Shown here: positions 17,432 to 26,024 of the stretch, one piece after another
Layout of the letters: every line of letters begins with the position of its first letter
How positions within the stretch are numbered: the first letter of the stretch is position 1
Source of the DNA: an uncultured Acidimicrobiaceae bacterium
GTDB taxonomy: Bacteria > Actinomycetota > Acidimicrobiia > Acidimicrobiales > RAAP-2
Reading direction: 5' to 3'
Assembly (NCBI GenBank): GCA_903873395.1
Contig: CAIQOJ010000108.1
Location: 1 to 38,218, forward strand
DNA length: 38,218 nt
Made by a program: the position numbers and the translations under genes
Notes under the pieces: generated by a model
What the model saw: only the letters and a program-made list of their open reading frames with translations
What the model was told of the DNA's origin: nothing
Database searches by the model: none

Positions 17432-18994
17432 ATGCGCAACGAACGCATGTTCGCTACCGTCACCATGGTGGAGCGGATCGAGGTAGACGGACATCTCCTC
17501 ACGTGGGACGTAGGGGCGGCGGGCGCAACGTTGACGGTGGCACCGGCCTTGGGGCCGTCGCGCCCCGCGGCCAGACCGACGGTGTTCCGACTCACGGCGA
17601 TCGAGGGACGGTTGCGTCTGGGCTTGGCCCTGCTGCCCACTGACCGAGTGATCGACGTCTCCCACCAGCCAGCCTTGCTCACCCAAGTCCTGCCCGTCGG
17701 CCTCGGTCCTTGTGCTCCCGGCTCGGCCGGCGCCACCGTCGCCCGGTGGATTGGCGACCTGGCCGGCGTCATGGGTGCATGGAGGCATAGCGATCCTGCA
17801 GTGATCGGTTTGGTGGGCACCGTTGGTGGTGCCGCCCTTCCGTTGTTGGGAGCGGCCTATGCCGCGGGAGCTGCCCCGGTCGGCGAAGTACCCCGGTGGG
17901 CCGTGGATGTTCTCGCAGAAGCGGCACCAGCCAGCGCTGCTCGGGTCGGCTTCGGCCCGCGGGCGACCCGGCCGGTGGCCAGGGCGTTGGCCAAAGGGTT
18001 GGTGGCCTCTCCTCCGCCGACGCCAGAGGACGTAGCCAACCTGGGTGGCGCTCCGGGTGCAACGACGGGATCCCTCGCCCTCTTCCGATTGGCGATTGCG
18101 ATGATGGCTGCGTCGGTGGTCGAACCTGACTGCCTGGCCCGACTCCTGGTCGCACCTGGTCCGCCGCACGGCCCTGATCGGTGGCCTGACGTGGAAGGTC
18201 TCCATGCTGGACGCATGGTCATGGCAGCACTGGGTCCGAACGTGGCGACACAGGTGTTGCTCGATGCCGCCGCCACTGAACAAGGCCCCCGTTTGCTGGA
18301 CGAGCTCCTGAGCGATTTTGGGGCGGTCGGCGATCTCCTGCCTGCTCGGGTTGCCACCCGACTGGTCGATCTGCATCGCCAGTGCCGTGTGTTGATGCCG
18401 ATCGATCCCAATCCCGAAGCCTCACGTTCCAACCGAGGTATGGGGGCGCCTAGGGAGCCTGCACCTGCCCACGGCCAACCCGAGCCCGAAGCACAGCCTC
18501 GAACGGAGCCTCGTGCACAGCTTCGGACACGGGGCCAGAACCGACCTCAGGCCCCGACGGCGCAGCGGCCAGACGCGAGGCGACGGGCGCTGCGGCCACC
18601 TCGGGTGGCCAGGACACGCACCGCTCCTGACGGCGTGTTTCGGTATTCGTCAGAGGTGAGCCGGCTGCACCAGATGGATGCTGGTCCGGGGATGCGCCTG
18701 GTCCTCCCGAGGTCTCCGGCCGAGTTGTCGGTCTGGGGTCATCGGCTCCGCAACTGCATCGGCAGCTACGGGGAGGCTGTCGCCGCTGAACGCAGCCTGC
18801 TGGTCGGAGTCGAGATGATTGGCGAACTCCGCTTCTGCCTCGAGGTGTCACCAACAGGTGCCGTCCGCCAGTTCCTCGGCGATCGAAACCGGATGGTCCC
18901 GGACCATGTGGCGACACCGGTGTGTCGGGTCCTAGCCGCCGCCGGGATCCTCGACGCCGGATCCCATGACAATCAGATCTGGCTTGGTGCCTGA
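17432..18994 (+). CDS. PcfJ-like domain protein with large unassigned N-terminal region
   Basis: 520 residues. The last 120 carry the pattern of PcfJ-like proteins: MRLVLPRSPAELSVWGHRLRNCIGSYGEAV (Pro-x-Ser-x2-Glu-Leu...Asn-Cys-x-Gly-x-Tyr), ELRFCLEVSPTGAVRQFLGDRNR and a short helical end. PcfJ was named from a conjugative plasmid, and the function of the fold is not known to me. The first about 330 residues are Ala/Gly/Leu-rich and unrecognised. A Pro/Gln/Arg-rich disordered linker lies at about 330-400. ATG 17432 is taken; ATG 17465 (MVERIEVDG) may be the true start. No conjugation genes are nearby. Confidence 0.68.
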   Translation: MRNERMFATVTMVERIEVDGHLLTWDVGAAGATLTVAPALGPSRPAARPTVFRLTAIEGRLRLGLALLPTDRVIDVSHQPALLTQVLPVGLGPCAPGSAGATVARWIGDLAGVMGAWRHSDPAVIGLVGTVGGAALPLLGAAYAAGAAPVGEVPRWAVDVLAEAAPASAARVGFGPRATRPVARALAKGLVASPPPTPEDVANLGGAPGATTGSLALFRLAIAMMAASVVEPDCLARLLVAPGPPHGPDRWPDVEGLHAGRMVMAALGPNVATQVLLDAAATEQGPRLLDELLSDFGAVGDLLPARVATRLVDLHRQCRVLMPIDPNPEASRSNRGMGAPREPAPAHGQPEPEAQPRTEPRAQLRTRGQNRPQAPTAQRPDARRRALRPPRVARTRTAPDGVFRYSSEVSRLHQMDAGPGMRLVLPRSPAELSVWGHRLRNCIGSYGEAVAAERSLLVGVEMIGELRFCLEVSPTGAVRQFLGDRNRMVPDHVATPVCRVLAAAGILDAGSHDNQIWLGA

Positions 18995-19024
18995 GTACTA
19001 GCTGGTCGTGGCGAGCGAGTTCGC

Positions 19025-19303
19025 TCAAGCGTCGGCCGGCACCCGGTTTCGCAGTCGGGGTAGGGGGCGATGACGCCGACGGGGACCGCAACTGCTGGCT
19101 TGGACGAGTTCTTGTTCCGGAACGATGGCGACCCGAAGTTCACTGTCAGGATCGAGCAACTCCTCGCGACCGGTGTCGTAGCGGAGAACGACATAGGGCC
19201 CCGAACGGCCGGGACCTCGGGCATCAACCACCCGGCACAGGCGTCGTTGGCACCCTGGGCCGGGATCAGTCACAAGTAGTCGGTCACCGATCTGTAGGTC
19301 CAT
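19025..19303 (-). CDS. DUF1918-type small protein
   Basis: 92 residues. The first 60 match the DUF1918 pattern: MDLQIGDRLLVTDPGPG, then RVVDARGPGRSGPYVVLRYDTGREELLDPDSELRV, a small SH3-like beta-barrel with the typical Gly-Pro-Pro/Tyr-x-Val centre. About 30 Arg/Pro-rich residues extend beyond the usual 60-70-residue domain. GGAGG 5 nt before ATG 19303 fixes the start. Family members are common in actinobacteria, with no established function known to me. It is transcribed away from purU. Confidence 0.75.
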   Translation of the reverse strand: MDLQIGDRLLVTDPGPGCQRRLCRVVDARGPGRSGPYVVLRYDTGREELLDPDSELRVAIVPEQELVQASSCGPRRRHRPLPRLRNRVPADA

Positions 19304-19436
19304 GGCTACCTCCGAACAATCCACCAGCACACCGTCGCTCGATAGACGTCCATGGTGGATGCCTGGGTCGTGCTGAGCCAGGGTCCAAGGTCACAACCGA
19401 TGGCATGGGTGCCACCGAAAAACTCGAACAACCGCC

Positions 19437-20324
19437 GTGTCTTGTCGGCAATACGCTGTGCAGGTGTTCAACGGCCCGACAGCTCGCCTCCTGATCAGCG
19501 CACCTGACCGGCCTGGCCTGGTCGCTGCCGTGGCCGGGTTCCTGGCCGAGCACGGAGCCAGCATCGTGGAGGCCGATCAGCACACCGATCACGAAGAGGC
19601 GGTCTTCTTCCAGCGAATTGAGTTCCTGCTCGACGGGTGCGATCTCTCCCGTGATGCTCTTCCAGGAGCACTGCGCCAGGTGACGGATCCGCTGGGCATG
19701 CACGTGGTCATGCGCTACTCCGATGAGATCCGGCGTATCGGCATTTTGGCCTCGCGCCAGACCCACTGTCTCTACGACCTACTTTCCCGCTCGGCCGAGG
19801 GAGAGCTCCCGGCCGACATTGCCTTCGTGGCCTCCAACCACCCGGACTGCGCCGAGGCCGCCGAGCGGTTCTCCATTCCGTTCCACCATCTGCCCGTGAC
19901 CCCGCAGACCAAAGATGCTCAGGAAGCAGCCGTCACTGCCCTGGCCGAGGATGCCGGCGTGGAGCTGTTGGTCCTGGCCAGGTATATGCAGATCCTGTCA
20001 ACTGATTTCGTGGAGCACTTTGCCTCTCAGGTGATCAACATCCACCACTCGTTCCTCCCGGCCTTCGTGGGCGCCCGTCCCTATCACCAGGCATACGAGC
20101 GGGGGGTCAAGGTCATCGGGGTGACCGCCCACTACGCCACGGCCGACCTCGACCAGGGACCGATCATCGAGCAGGCTGTCGCGCCGGTGACGCATCGAGA
20201 TGGTCCAGATGATTTGATTCGCATGGGCCGGGACCTCGAGACAGTTGTCTTGGCCCGGGCCGTCCGCCTCCACCTGACCGACCGAGTGCTTGTTCACGGC
20301 CGCAAGACCGTTGTATTCACCTGA
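19437..20324 (+). CDS. purU: Formyltetrahydrofolate deformylase
   Basis: 295-residue enzyme hydrolysing 10-formyl-THF to THF and formate, balancing one-carbon units and supplying formate for PurT. An N-terminal ACT domain (about residues 15-90, RLLISAPDRPGLVAAVAGFLAEHG) is the regulatory part. The formyltransferase fold follows, with RIGILASRQTHCL and FVASNHPD. The catalytic region is VINIHHSFLPAFVGARPYHQAYERGVK, with DLDQGPIIEQ carrying the conserved Asp. The annotated start GTG 19437 has no Shine-Dalgarno sequence; GTG 19458 or 19464 would give the more usual 286-288 residues. It ends just before a hairpin. Confidence 0.94.
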   Translation: MSCRQYAVQVFNGPTARLLISAPDRPGLVAAVAGFLAEHGASIVEADQHTDHEEAVFFQRIEFLLDGCDLSRDALPGALRQVTDPLGMHVVMRYSDEIRRIGILASRQTHCLYDLLSRSAEGELPADIAFVASNHPDCAEAAERFSIPFHHLPVTPQTKDAQEAAVTALAEDAGVELLVLARYMQILSTDFVEHFASQVINIHHSFLPAFVGARPYHQAYERGVKVIGVTAHYATADLDQGPIIEQAVAPVTHRDGPDDLIRMGRDLETVVLARAVRLHLTDRVLVHGRKTVVFT

Positions 20325-20337
20325 GGACTGATCCCCA

Positions 20338-20359
20338 CGATGCTGGCGGAACAGCATCG
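20338..20359 (+). terminator. Hairpin downstream of purU
   Basis: Perfect 8-bp stem CGATGCTG / CAGCATCG with a 6-nt loop, 14 nt after the purU stop. There is no T-tract, so it is a weak intrinsic terminator or an RNA 3'-end stabiliser. Confidence 0.5.
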
Positions 20360-20555
20360 GCTGGCGCCTAATCAGTCGGCCTCGGATCGAACAGTGACGG
20401 CAGTTGCGACTTCGAAGAGGGCTGCACGTAGTTGCGCCCGTCGAGCGTCGCATGCCGAATCGATGGCGTAGATGTGTTCGGCGCGTCTGACCAGGAATCG
20501 AAGATCAGAGCACCATCGGGGAGTCCTGAGCGGAGAGCAGCGCAGCGTACCGAGC

Positions 20556-20615
20556 CTCCCTGCCCATGTTCTCCCTGCCCATGTTCTCATTGGCCATATT
20601 CTCCCTGGCCATGTT
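20556..20615. repeat. 15-bp tandem repeat, four units, in a 361-nt convergent gap
   Basis: Units start at 20556, 20571, 20586 and 20601; the first two are identical (CTCCCTGCCCATGTT) and a fifth degenerate copy runs to about 20630. As in the 6.4-kb array, one inner unit has CATAT for CATGT. On the minus strand each unit reads AACATGGGCAGGGAG, that is, an AGGGAG ribosome-binding-like hexamer three bases before an ATG. The gap 20325-20685 separates purU from the convergent GT4 gene. Apart from the hairpin at 20338 and this array I see nothing that I can call a gene. Confidence 0.88.
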
Positions 20616-20685
20616 TTCCCGGGCCAGGTAACCCAACTTGGCCAGCGACAACGTGGGGGCGATTACGACTCCTGATGGCCAGCGA

Positions 20686-21864
20686 TCATCGGCGGCGCTC
20701 CGCCAGTAGCCGCACGTAGAGGTCTTCGATCTCACCGGCGGCCCTGGCCACGTCGAACGCCGTGCCGACCTCGGCCGCGCCGGCGGCCAATCGGGACCGT
20801 AGGTCGGGATCGTCAGCCACCCGTTGGATGGCACGGGCCAGCGCCTGAGGGTCTCCGGGCGCCACCAGGATTCCGCTGACGCCGTCCTCGAGGACCTGGG
20901 GAACACCACCCACCGCGCTGGCCACGATGGGCACACCAACGCTCGTGGCCTCCATCAAGACGACCGGGAGGCCTTCCTGGCGTGAGGGAAGGACCATCAT
21001 GTCGGCTGCGGCCAGAAGGCGCAGGGCATCGCTGCGTTGGCCGAGGAAGGTGACGCGCTCGCTGAGTCCGAGACGTTGCTGCTGCGTAGCGAGCTCATCC
21101 TCGAGGAATCCGGTGCCGGCCGAGACGAAGTGCATCGGTATTCCCTCGTCGGCCACCAGTCGGGCGGCATCCAACAGGACATCGATGCCCTTCTCCGAGC
21201 GGAGGTTGGCCACGGTGACAGCCACAAGGGCGTCGTGGGAAAGCCCCAACTCGTCGCGGAACTCTGCCCGTACGCGATCTCGGTCGGCTACCAGCGCACG
21301 CGCCGGACCTTGGTCGACCCCGTGGATCACCACCTGGGCCCGGCTCTGGAGGGCGGGAGGCAGGTGGTCGAAGCCCGACGATGACACGGTGATCAGCGCG
21401 CTGTCACCGCCAACGGTCGCCCGGTTGAGCAGCTTGGTGATGGGTGAGACGCGATCCCACATGCTGTGCTCGGTATAGAGGGTTACCGGGCGTTGATCGG
21501 TGGGCAGTGATCGCGCCGCTGGTCGTCCGAAGCCAGCAGTCATAGGCAGGTGGAAGTGGACGATGTCGTAGCGACGATCGGACACCAGACGCCGGAAGCT
21601 CAGCGCCCATCGGGGATCGAGGTTCGACGTCGCTCCCATTCGATGCACGGGTACACCCAGTGCCTCGATCTCGGGCACCAGATCATCGGCATCGTCACGC
21701 ACGAGAGCGACCTCGTAGGTGAAGGCCTCCCGGTTGGCGGCGGCCAAGGTGGCTACCAGCAGGCGTTCGGCGCCCCCCGGCGCCAGGCTCTTGATGGCTA
21801 CGAGCACCTTGATGGGACGCCCAGCACCCTGATCGGTGTGGTCAGAAACCGGCACGGTGGTCAT
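20686..21864 (-). CDS. GT4-family glycosyltransferase
   Basis: 392-residue GT-B-fold retaining glycosyltransferase. The acceptor half opens IKVLVAIKSLAPGGAERLL, with the Gly-Gly-Ala/Glu loop. The C-terminal half has VANLRSEKGIDVLLDAARLV, FVSAGTGFLEDELA and VTFLGQRSDALRLLAAADMMVLPS. The donor-binding EX7E-type motif is RQEGLPVVLMEATSVGVPIVAS. The start ATG 21864 follows the family N-terminus; the open frame upstream is not conserved. It is divergent from the amidotransferase operon with a 228-nt shared promoter region, so it is likely part of the same polysaccharide pathway. Sugar specificity is unknown. Confidence 0.9.
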   Translation of the reverse strand: MTTVPVSDHTDQGAGRPIKVLVAIKSLAPGGAERLLVATLAAANREAFTYEVALVRDDADDLVPEIEALGVPVHRMGATSNLDPRWALSFRRLVSDRRYDIVHFHLPMTAGFGRPAARSLPTDQRPVTLYTEHSMWDRVSPITKLLNRATVGGDSALITVSSSGFDHLPPALQSRAQVVIHGVDQGPARALVADRDRVRAEFRDELGLSHDALVAVTVANLRSEKGIDVLLDAARLVADEGIPMHFVSAGTGFLEDELATQQQRLGLSERVTFLGQRSDALRLLAAADMMVLPSRQEGLPVVLMEATSVGVPIVASAVGGVPQVLEDGVSGILVAPGDPQALARAIQRVADDPDLRSRLAAGAAEVGTAFDVARAAGEIEDLYVRLLAERRR

Positions 21865-22060
21865 GGTACGGGACGCCGCCCCACGAGAGGACCGGACGCA
21901 TCGTTCAGCACCCAAGTACCACCGCACTGGCTCTTTCGGGTGCACGCAGGCCCGCGGTAGGTTGACACGATTACGTCCAAGGCGTCAGGCCCCGCTCGGG
22001 GCGGGGGGTTGTGTCGGGCCATGCCAACGGTCGCTCCATCTGTCGAGAGCAGGTCTCGTC

Positions 22061-22086
22061 GCCCTGCCCGTTCCACAGGGCAGGGC
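22061..22086 (+). promoter_or_regulatory. Perfect 9-bp hairpin just upstream of the amidotransferase start
   Basis: GCCCTGCCC (22061-22069), an 8-nt spacer and GGGCAGGGC (22078-22086) form a perfect stem ending 6 nt before the GTG start. The purine-rich right arm (AGGGCAGGG) is the only ribosome-binding-like sequence present, so pairing would hide it. Upstream in the same gap are a TTGACA hexamer at 21962-21967 and a GC-rich short palindrome at 21989-22002. Confidence 0.5.
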
Positions 22087-22092
22087 TGACCA

Positions 22093-24063
22093 GTGTGTGG
22101 GATCGCTGGGCGGTTCGATCCGGCTGCCACGTGCTCGGCTGACGAACTGGCCGAGCAGGTGGCGGCGATGACGGCGACGCTGACCCATCGAGGCCCCGAT
22201 GCTGAAGGGATCTGGGCCGACCCTGAATCAGGAGTGTGCTTCGGCCATAGGAGACTGGCCGTGCTGGGCCTGGGCCCCGAAGGTGCGCAACCGATGGCTT
22301 CGTCAGCGGGGCGCTGGGTCGTCTCCTACAACGGCGAGATCTACAACCACCCTGAACTGCGCCGCCGACTCGAGGCTGAAGGCGCCACCTTTCGCGGTGG
22401 GTCCGATACCGAAGTGCTCTTGGCCGCCCTCACGCTCTGGGGGCTGGACCGGACCCTGGAAGCCATTGAGGGGATGTTCGCCCTTGCCCTGTGGGACCGC
22501 CACGAGCGCTGCCTGCACCTCGTGAGAGATCGCTTCGGCGAGAAGCCGCTCTTCTACGGGTGGGTGGGCGGTGTCTTTGCTTTCGGCTCTGAGCTCAAGG
22601 CGCTGGCCGCGTTGCCCGGATTTGCTCCCGGCGTGGACCGTGATGCTGTCGCCCTCTACCTCCGGCACAACTGCGTGCCTGCCCCGTGGACGATCTACCG
22701 GGGCATCGCCAAGGTGCTGCCCGGCGAAGTGGTGCGCATCTCGGCAGGTGATCGATCAGGAAGTGAGCCAGCCCGGCGCCACTTCTGGTCGGCCAGGGAT
22801 GCGATCGAGGCCGCTCGGCGTGATCCGATCTCGGGCAGTCACGAGGAGATGGCCGACGAACTCGAGCGTGCAGTGTCCGCATCGGTGGCCGCCCGCATGG
22901 TGGCCGACGTTCCCGTCGGGGCCTTCTTGTCAGGAGGAATCGACTCCAGTCTGATCGTGGCACTGATGCAACAGCACAGCTCGGTGCCCGTGCGGACCTA
23001 CACGATCGGCTACGCCGACGAAGTGTTCGACGAATCAAAGGAGGCAGCTGCCGTTGCCGCTCATCTGGGCACGGAGCACACCTCCCTTGAGGTCACACGC
23101 GATCAAGCTGGCGATGTGGTCGCTCGTGTCCCAGACATCTGGGACGAGCCGTTCGGTGACGTGTCGGGTATCCCTATGGCTCTGGTCAGTGAACTGGCTC
23201 GAACCGATGTGACCGTGGCTCTGTCGGGCGACGGAGGCGACGAGCTCTTTGCCGGCTACAACCGTCACGCATGGCTGGGTCGGATCTGGGGTCGGGCCGA
23301 AGGGATGCCCGTGCCGGTGCGGCGAGCCACGGGGTCCGCATTGGGAGCTGTCCCACCGGCGTGGATCGACGGGGCAGCCAAGATGGCCGCCAAAGCCTCG
23401 CCTCGGTTCGACGTGCGCATCCCGTCGACCAAGGTGGCCAAGGTAGCCAAGGTGCTGGCTGCGCCGGGCCTTGAAGCTGCCTATCTCTCGCTGGTCTCCT
23501 ACTGGGACCATGCCGAGGACATGGTGATCGGAGCGGGGCCGAGCGCTTCGGTGGCCTCGAAGCCCGACGAGTGGCCTCGGCTCGACGGGATCACCGAGCA
23601 GATGCTCTGGCTGGACCTGGTGGGTTATCTGCCCGACGACATTCTCACCAAGCTCGATCGGGCGGCCATGTCCACCGCCCTGGAGAGTCGGGTGCCGTTC
23701 CTCGATCGCGGGGTGTTCGACGTGGCGTGGCGCCTGCCGCTCGACGTGAAGCTCCGCGAAGGTACGACCAAGTGGCTTGTCCGCCAGGTCCTGGCCCGAC
23801 ATGTCCCAACCGAACTCTTCGACCGCCCCAAGATGGGGTTCGGATTCCCCATAGGCGACATGCTGCGCGGGACGTTACGTCCCTGGGCTGAAGAGCTTCT
23901 CGGAGAGCGTCGTCTGGCTGACCAAGGCCTCCTCGACCCAGCCCCGATCAGACGGGCGTGGCGCGACCACCTGTCGGGACGACGGGACCACGCCTACCAA
24001 TTGTGGGCCGTGCTTGCCCTCCAAGCCTGGGCAGACCGCTGGGCGTCGGCGGGCGCCCTCTAG
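22093..24063 (+). CDS. asnB: Asparagine synthase (glutamine-hydrolysing)-like amidotransferase
   Basis: 656 residues in two domains. The N-terminal class II glutaminase has the nucleophile Cys2 (MCGIAGRFD), LTHRGPD, SYNGEIYNH, GGSDTEVLL and RDRFGEKPLFY. The C-terminal synthetase domain has the ATP pyrophosphatase loop SGGIDSS near residue 279, LSGDGGDELFAGYNRH, and DRAAMSTALESRVPFLD. GTG 22093 is forced because the catalytic Cys must be residue 2. In its setting between glycosyltransferases and a deacetylase it resembles the amidotransferases of exopolysaccharide clusters, which probably amidate a sugar acid rather than make free asparagine (inference). A hairpin overlaps its ribosome-binding site. 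Confidence 0.92.
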   Translation: MCGIAGRFDPAATCSADELAEQVAAMTATLTHRGPDAEGIWADPESGVCFGHRRLAVLGLGPEGAQPMASSAGRWVVSYNGEIYNHPELRRRLEAEGATFRGGSDTEVLLAALTLWGLDRTLEAIEGMFALALWDRHERCLHLVRDRFGEKPLFYGWVGGVFAFGSELKALAALPGFAPGVDRDAVALYLRHNCVPAPWTIYRGIAKVLPGEVVRISAGDRSGSEPARRHFWSARDAIEAARRDPISGSHEEMADELERAVSASVAARMVADVPVGAFLSGGIDSSLIVALMQQHSSVPVRTYTIGYADEVFDESKEAAAVAAHLGTEHTSLEVTRDQAGDVVARVPDIWDEPFGDVSGIPMALVSELARTDVTVALSGDGGDELFAGYNRHAWLGRIWGRAEGMPVPVRRATGSALGAVPPAWIDGAAKMAAKASPRFDVRIPSTKVAKVAKVLAAPGLEAAYLSLVSYWDHAEDMVIGAGPSASVASKPDEWPRLDGITEQMLWLDLVGYLPDDILTKLDRAAMSTALESRVPFLDRGVFDVAWRLPLDVKLREGTTKWLVRQVLARHVPTELFDRPKMGFGFPIGDMLRGTLRPWAEELLGERRLADQGLLDPAPIRRAWRDHLSGRRDHAYQLWAVLALQAWADRWASAGAL

Positions 24064-24126
24064 GGTGACGAACTCACTGATGACGATGATGACAGCGCTG
24101 GCCGGACCACAGGAGGTGACGAGACG

Positions 24127-25293
24127 ATGACCGAAGGATTGGAGGCAACGGCGCCGAAAGGCACGACCATGCGCGGCTGTCGAGTCGTCACCACGTCACT
24201 GACCGCCCGAGTACTCCTGGCCAACCAGCTCCGGACCTTGGACGATGTCGACTGGACCGTGATCAGTGGTGACGCCTATCCGGATCCACCAACTGGTGTC
24301 GACGTCGACGTCGTCCCCATCCGCCGAGAGTTCGCATTGTCGGACATCCGTTCGTTCGTTCAGCTGGTGGGTGCCTTCCGCAAGGGCAGATATGCCTTCG
24401 CCCAGACCCACACCCCGATGGCGTCCTTCCTGGGCCTTCCGGCAGCTCGCCTTACCGGCACGCCAGCGATCTACACCATGCATGGTGCTCTCTACTTCGA
24501 GGGAAATGGCCGAGCGGCCAACCTGCTCGGGTGGTGCTTCGAACGGTGGTGCTGTACCTGGGCGCAGCGCGTCCTCGTCCAGAGCCGCGAAGACGAGCAG
24601 GTGCTGCCCAAGGTCCGGGCTTGTTCGGCGTCCAAGATCACCTACCTAGGTAACGGGATCGATATGGACCGGTTCTTGGCACCAGCCGCACCGGCGGTCA
24701 CTGACGAACGGCCCATCGTGGTCATGGTCAGCCGGCTGGTTCGCGAGAAGGGATGCGCGGACTTCTTGGCCCTGGCTGGTGCCCTGTCCGACCGGGCGCG
24801 GTTCATCCACGTGGGCCCGTTCGAGCACGACCAGGCCGATGCCCTGTCCGAAGCCGAGGTGGCTGCAGCAACGGCAGCGGGCCACGTGGAGTTTGTTGGT
24901 GGTGTCGACGACGTCATGCCCTGGTTGGCCGCTGCTGATCTGGTCGTTCTCCCCTCCTACCGAGAAGGCATCCCCCGGGTGGCCATGGAGGCTGCCGCCA
25001 TGGGGCGCCCGGTTGCCGGCTACGACATCCGGGGTATGCGCGAGGTGATCCAGCCTTCGACAGGTCTGCTGGTGCCCCGCGGGGATCTGTCGGCCCTGAT
25101 CCGCCTCGTCACCGACTTGCTCGACGACCGGGCTGGGCTGGTGACACTGGGTGAGACCTGTGGCCACCATGTGCGGGCCACGTTCTCTGAGACCCGAGTC
25201 ATCGAGCGGTTGCGGGCCGTCTATGCAGAGATGGGTCGACCGAGGAAAATGGTGGCCCAGGGCAGCCCGGGCCCGGAGAAAGGAACGCGATGA
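24127..25293 (+). CDS. GT4-family glycosyltransferase
   Basis: 388-residue GT-B glycosyltransferase. The N-terminal half includes AFAQTHTPMASFLGLPAARL and PAIYTMHGALYFEGNG, typical of transferases acting on lipid-linked sugars. The C-terminal half has YLGNGIDMDRF, VVMVSRLVREKGCADFLALA, VEFVGGVDDVMPWLAAADLVVLPS and the donor motif YREGIPRVAMEAAAMGRPV, then GMREVI. ATG 24127 is preceded by GGAGGTGACGAG (AGGAGGT about 9 nt upstream). It follows the amidotransferase by 63 nt, and its stop overlaps the next start (ATGA at 25290), so it is translated together with the deacetylase. Confidence 0.92.
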   Translation: MTEGLEATAPKGTTMRGCRVVTTSLTARVLLANQLRTLDDVDWTVISGDAYPDPPTGVDVDVVPIRREFALSDIRSFVQLVGAFRKGRYAFAQTHTPMASFLGLPAARLTGTPAIYTMHGALYFEGNGRAANLLGWCFERWCCTWAQRVLVQSREDEQVLPKVRACSASKITYLGNGIDMDRFLAPAAPAVTDERPIVVMVSRLVREKGCADFLALAGALSDRARFIHVGPFEHDQADALSEAEVAAATAAGHVEFVGGVDDVMPWLAAADLVVLPSYREGIPRVAMEAAAMGRPVAGYDIRGMREVIQPSTGLLVPRGDLSALIRLVTDLLDDRAGLVTLGETCGHHVRATFSETRVIERLRAVYAEMGRPRKMVAQGSPGPEKGTR

Positions 25294-26024
25294 GCACGCA
25301 GGTCTATCTCACGGTGGATGTGGAGGATTGGTACGACGGCATGGCTGAACTGGGCGTCGACATGCCCCGTCCGGCTGTCTGTGCGAGCGGACTCGACGGC
25401 CTGGCTGAACTGGTGGCGGGAACTGGTGCCGTGCTCACCCTCTTCACCGTGGCCAACTACGCCCCGCTGGTGGCAGATGAGCTTCGAACATTGGCCGAGG
25501 CCGGCCACGAGATTGCCAGCCACGGTCCCGACCACGGGCATCTGCCCGAGGAGTACGGCGCACTGGTCGACTGGTTGCGCAAAGGTCGTGAGGAACTCGA
25601 GGCCCTGGTGGAGCGACCGATTACCGGCTTTCGTTCGCCCCGCTTTGATGTTCCTCGGACCCTGGGTCTTGATCGCTATCGGGCCGCCATCGCCGAGGCT
25701 GGGTTCACCTACGTCTCTGACACTTCGGTCCTGGGACCTGCATCGCCGGTCCAGGAGATCCCCGTGCTGTCTTGGGGTCGCCTGCCCATTGGCGGGGGCA
25801 GCTACCAGCGCCTCTTCCCCAAAGCCGTGACCCGATCGGCAGTCGACAGGGTGGACAAGGCCGTCCTCTACTATCACTCCTACGATTTCGGGGCGACGTT
25901 GCCCGCTCGGTCAGAAATCCGCTCGGTCCCCGTGGCCAAGCAGCTCTTGGGCCGAGAACGGGTCGAAGGTGTATTCATCGACGTACTCCAACGATACGGA
26001 AGCGAGGCATGCACAGGTGGCTGA
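25290..26024 (+). CDS. Polysaccharide deacetylase (NodB-like, exopolysaccharide type)
   Basis: 244-residue NodB-fold carbohydrate esterase that removes acetyl groups from a sugar polymer or lipid-linked precursor. LTVDVEDWYDG near the N-terminus holds the catalytic/metal Asp pair (Asp10, Asp13). AGHEIASHGPDHGHLPEEYG supplies the two metal histidines (SHGxxxH). ITGFRSPRFDVP gives the FRxPxF motif, and AVLYYHSYDFG the C-terminal His. The order and the DVEDWY start resemble deacetylases linked to exosortase-type (XrtA) polysaccharide loci, but no exosortase is in the window. ATG 25290 overlaps the previous stop, and the gene overlaps the next by 8 nt. Confidence 0.9.
   Translation: MSTQVYLTVDVEDWYDGMAELGVDMPRPAVCASGLDGLAELVAGTGAVLTLFTVANYAPLVADELRTLAEAGHEIASHGPDHGHLPEEYGALVDWLRKGREELEALVERPITGFRSPRFDVPRTLGLDRYRAAIAEAGFTYVSDTSVLGPASPVQEIPVLSWGRLPIGGGSYQRLFPKAVTRSAVDRVDKAVLYYHSYDFGATLPARSEIRSVPVAKQLLGRERVEGVFIDVLQRYGSEACTGG

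Noticed and set aside
20372-20590. 73-codon minus-strand ORF in the purU/GT4 gap
   Set aside because: Its C-terminal half looks protein-like, but the start lies in the tandem repeat, no family is recognised and the first half is repeat-derived.
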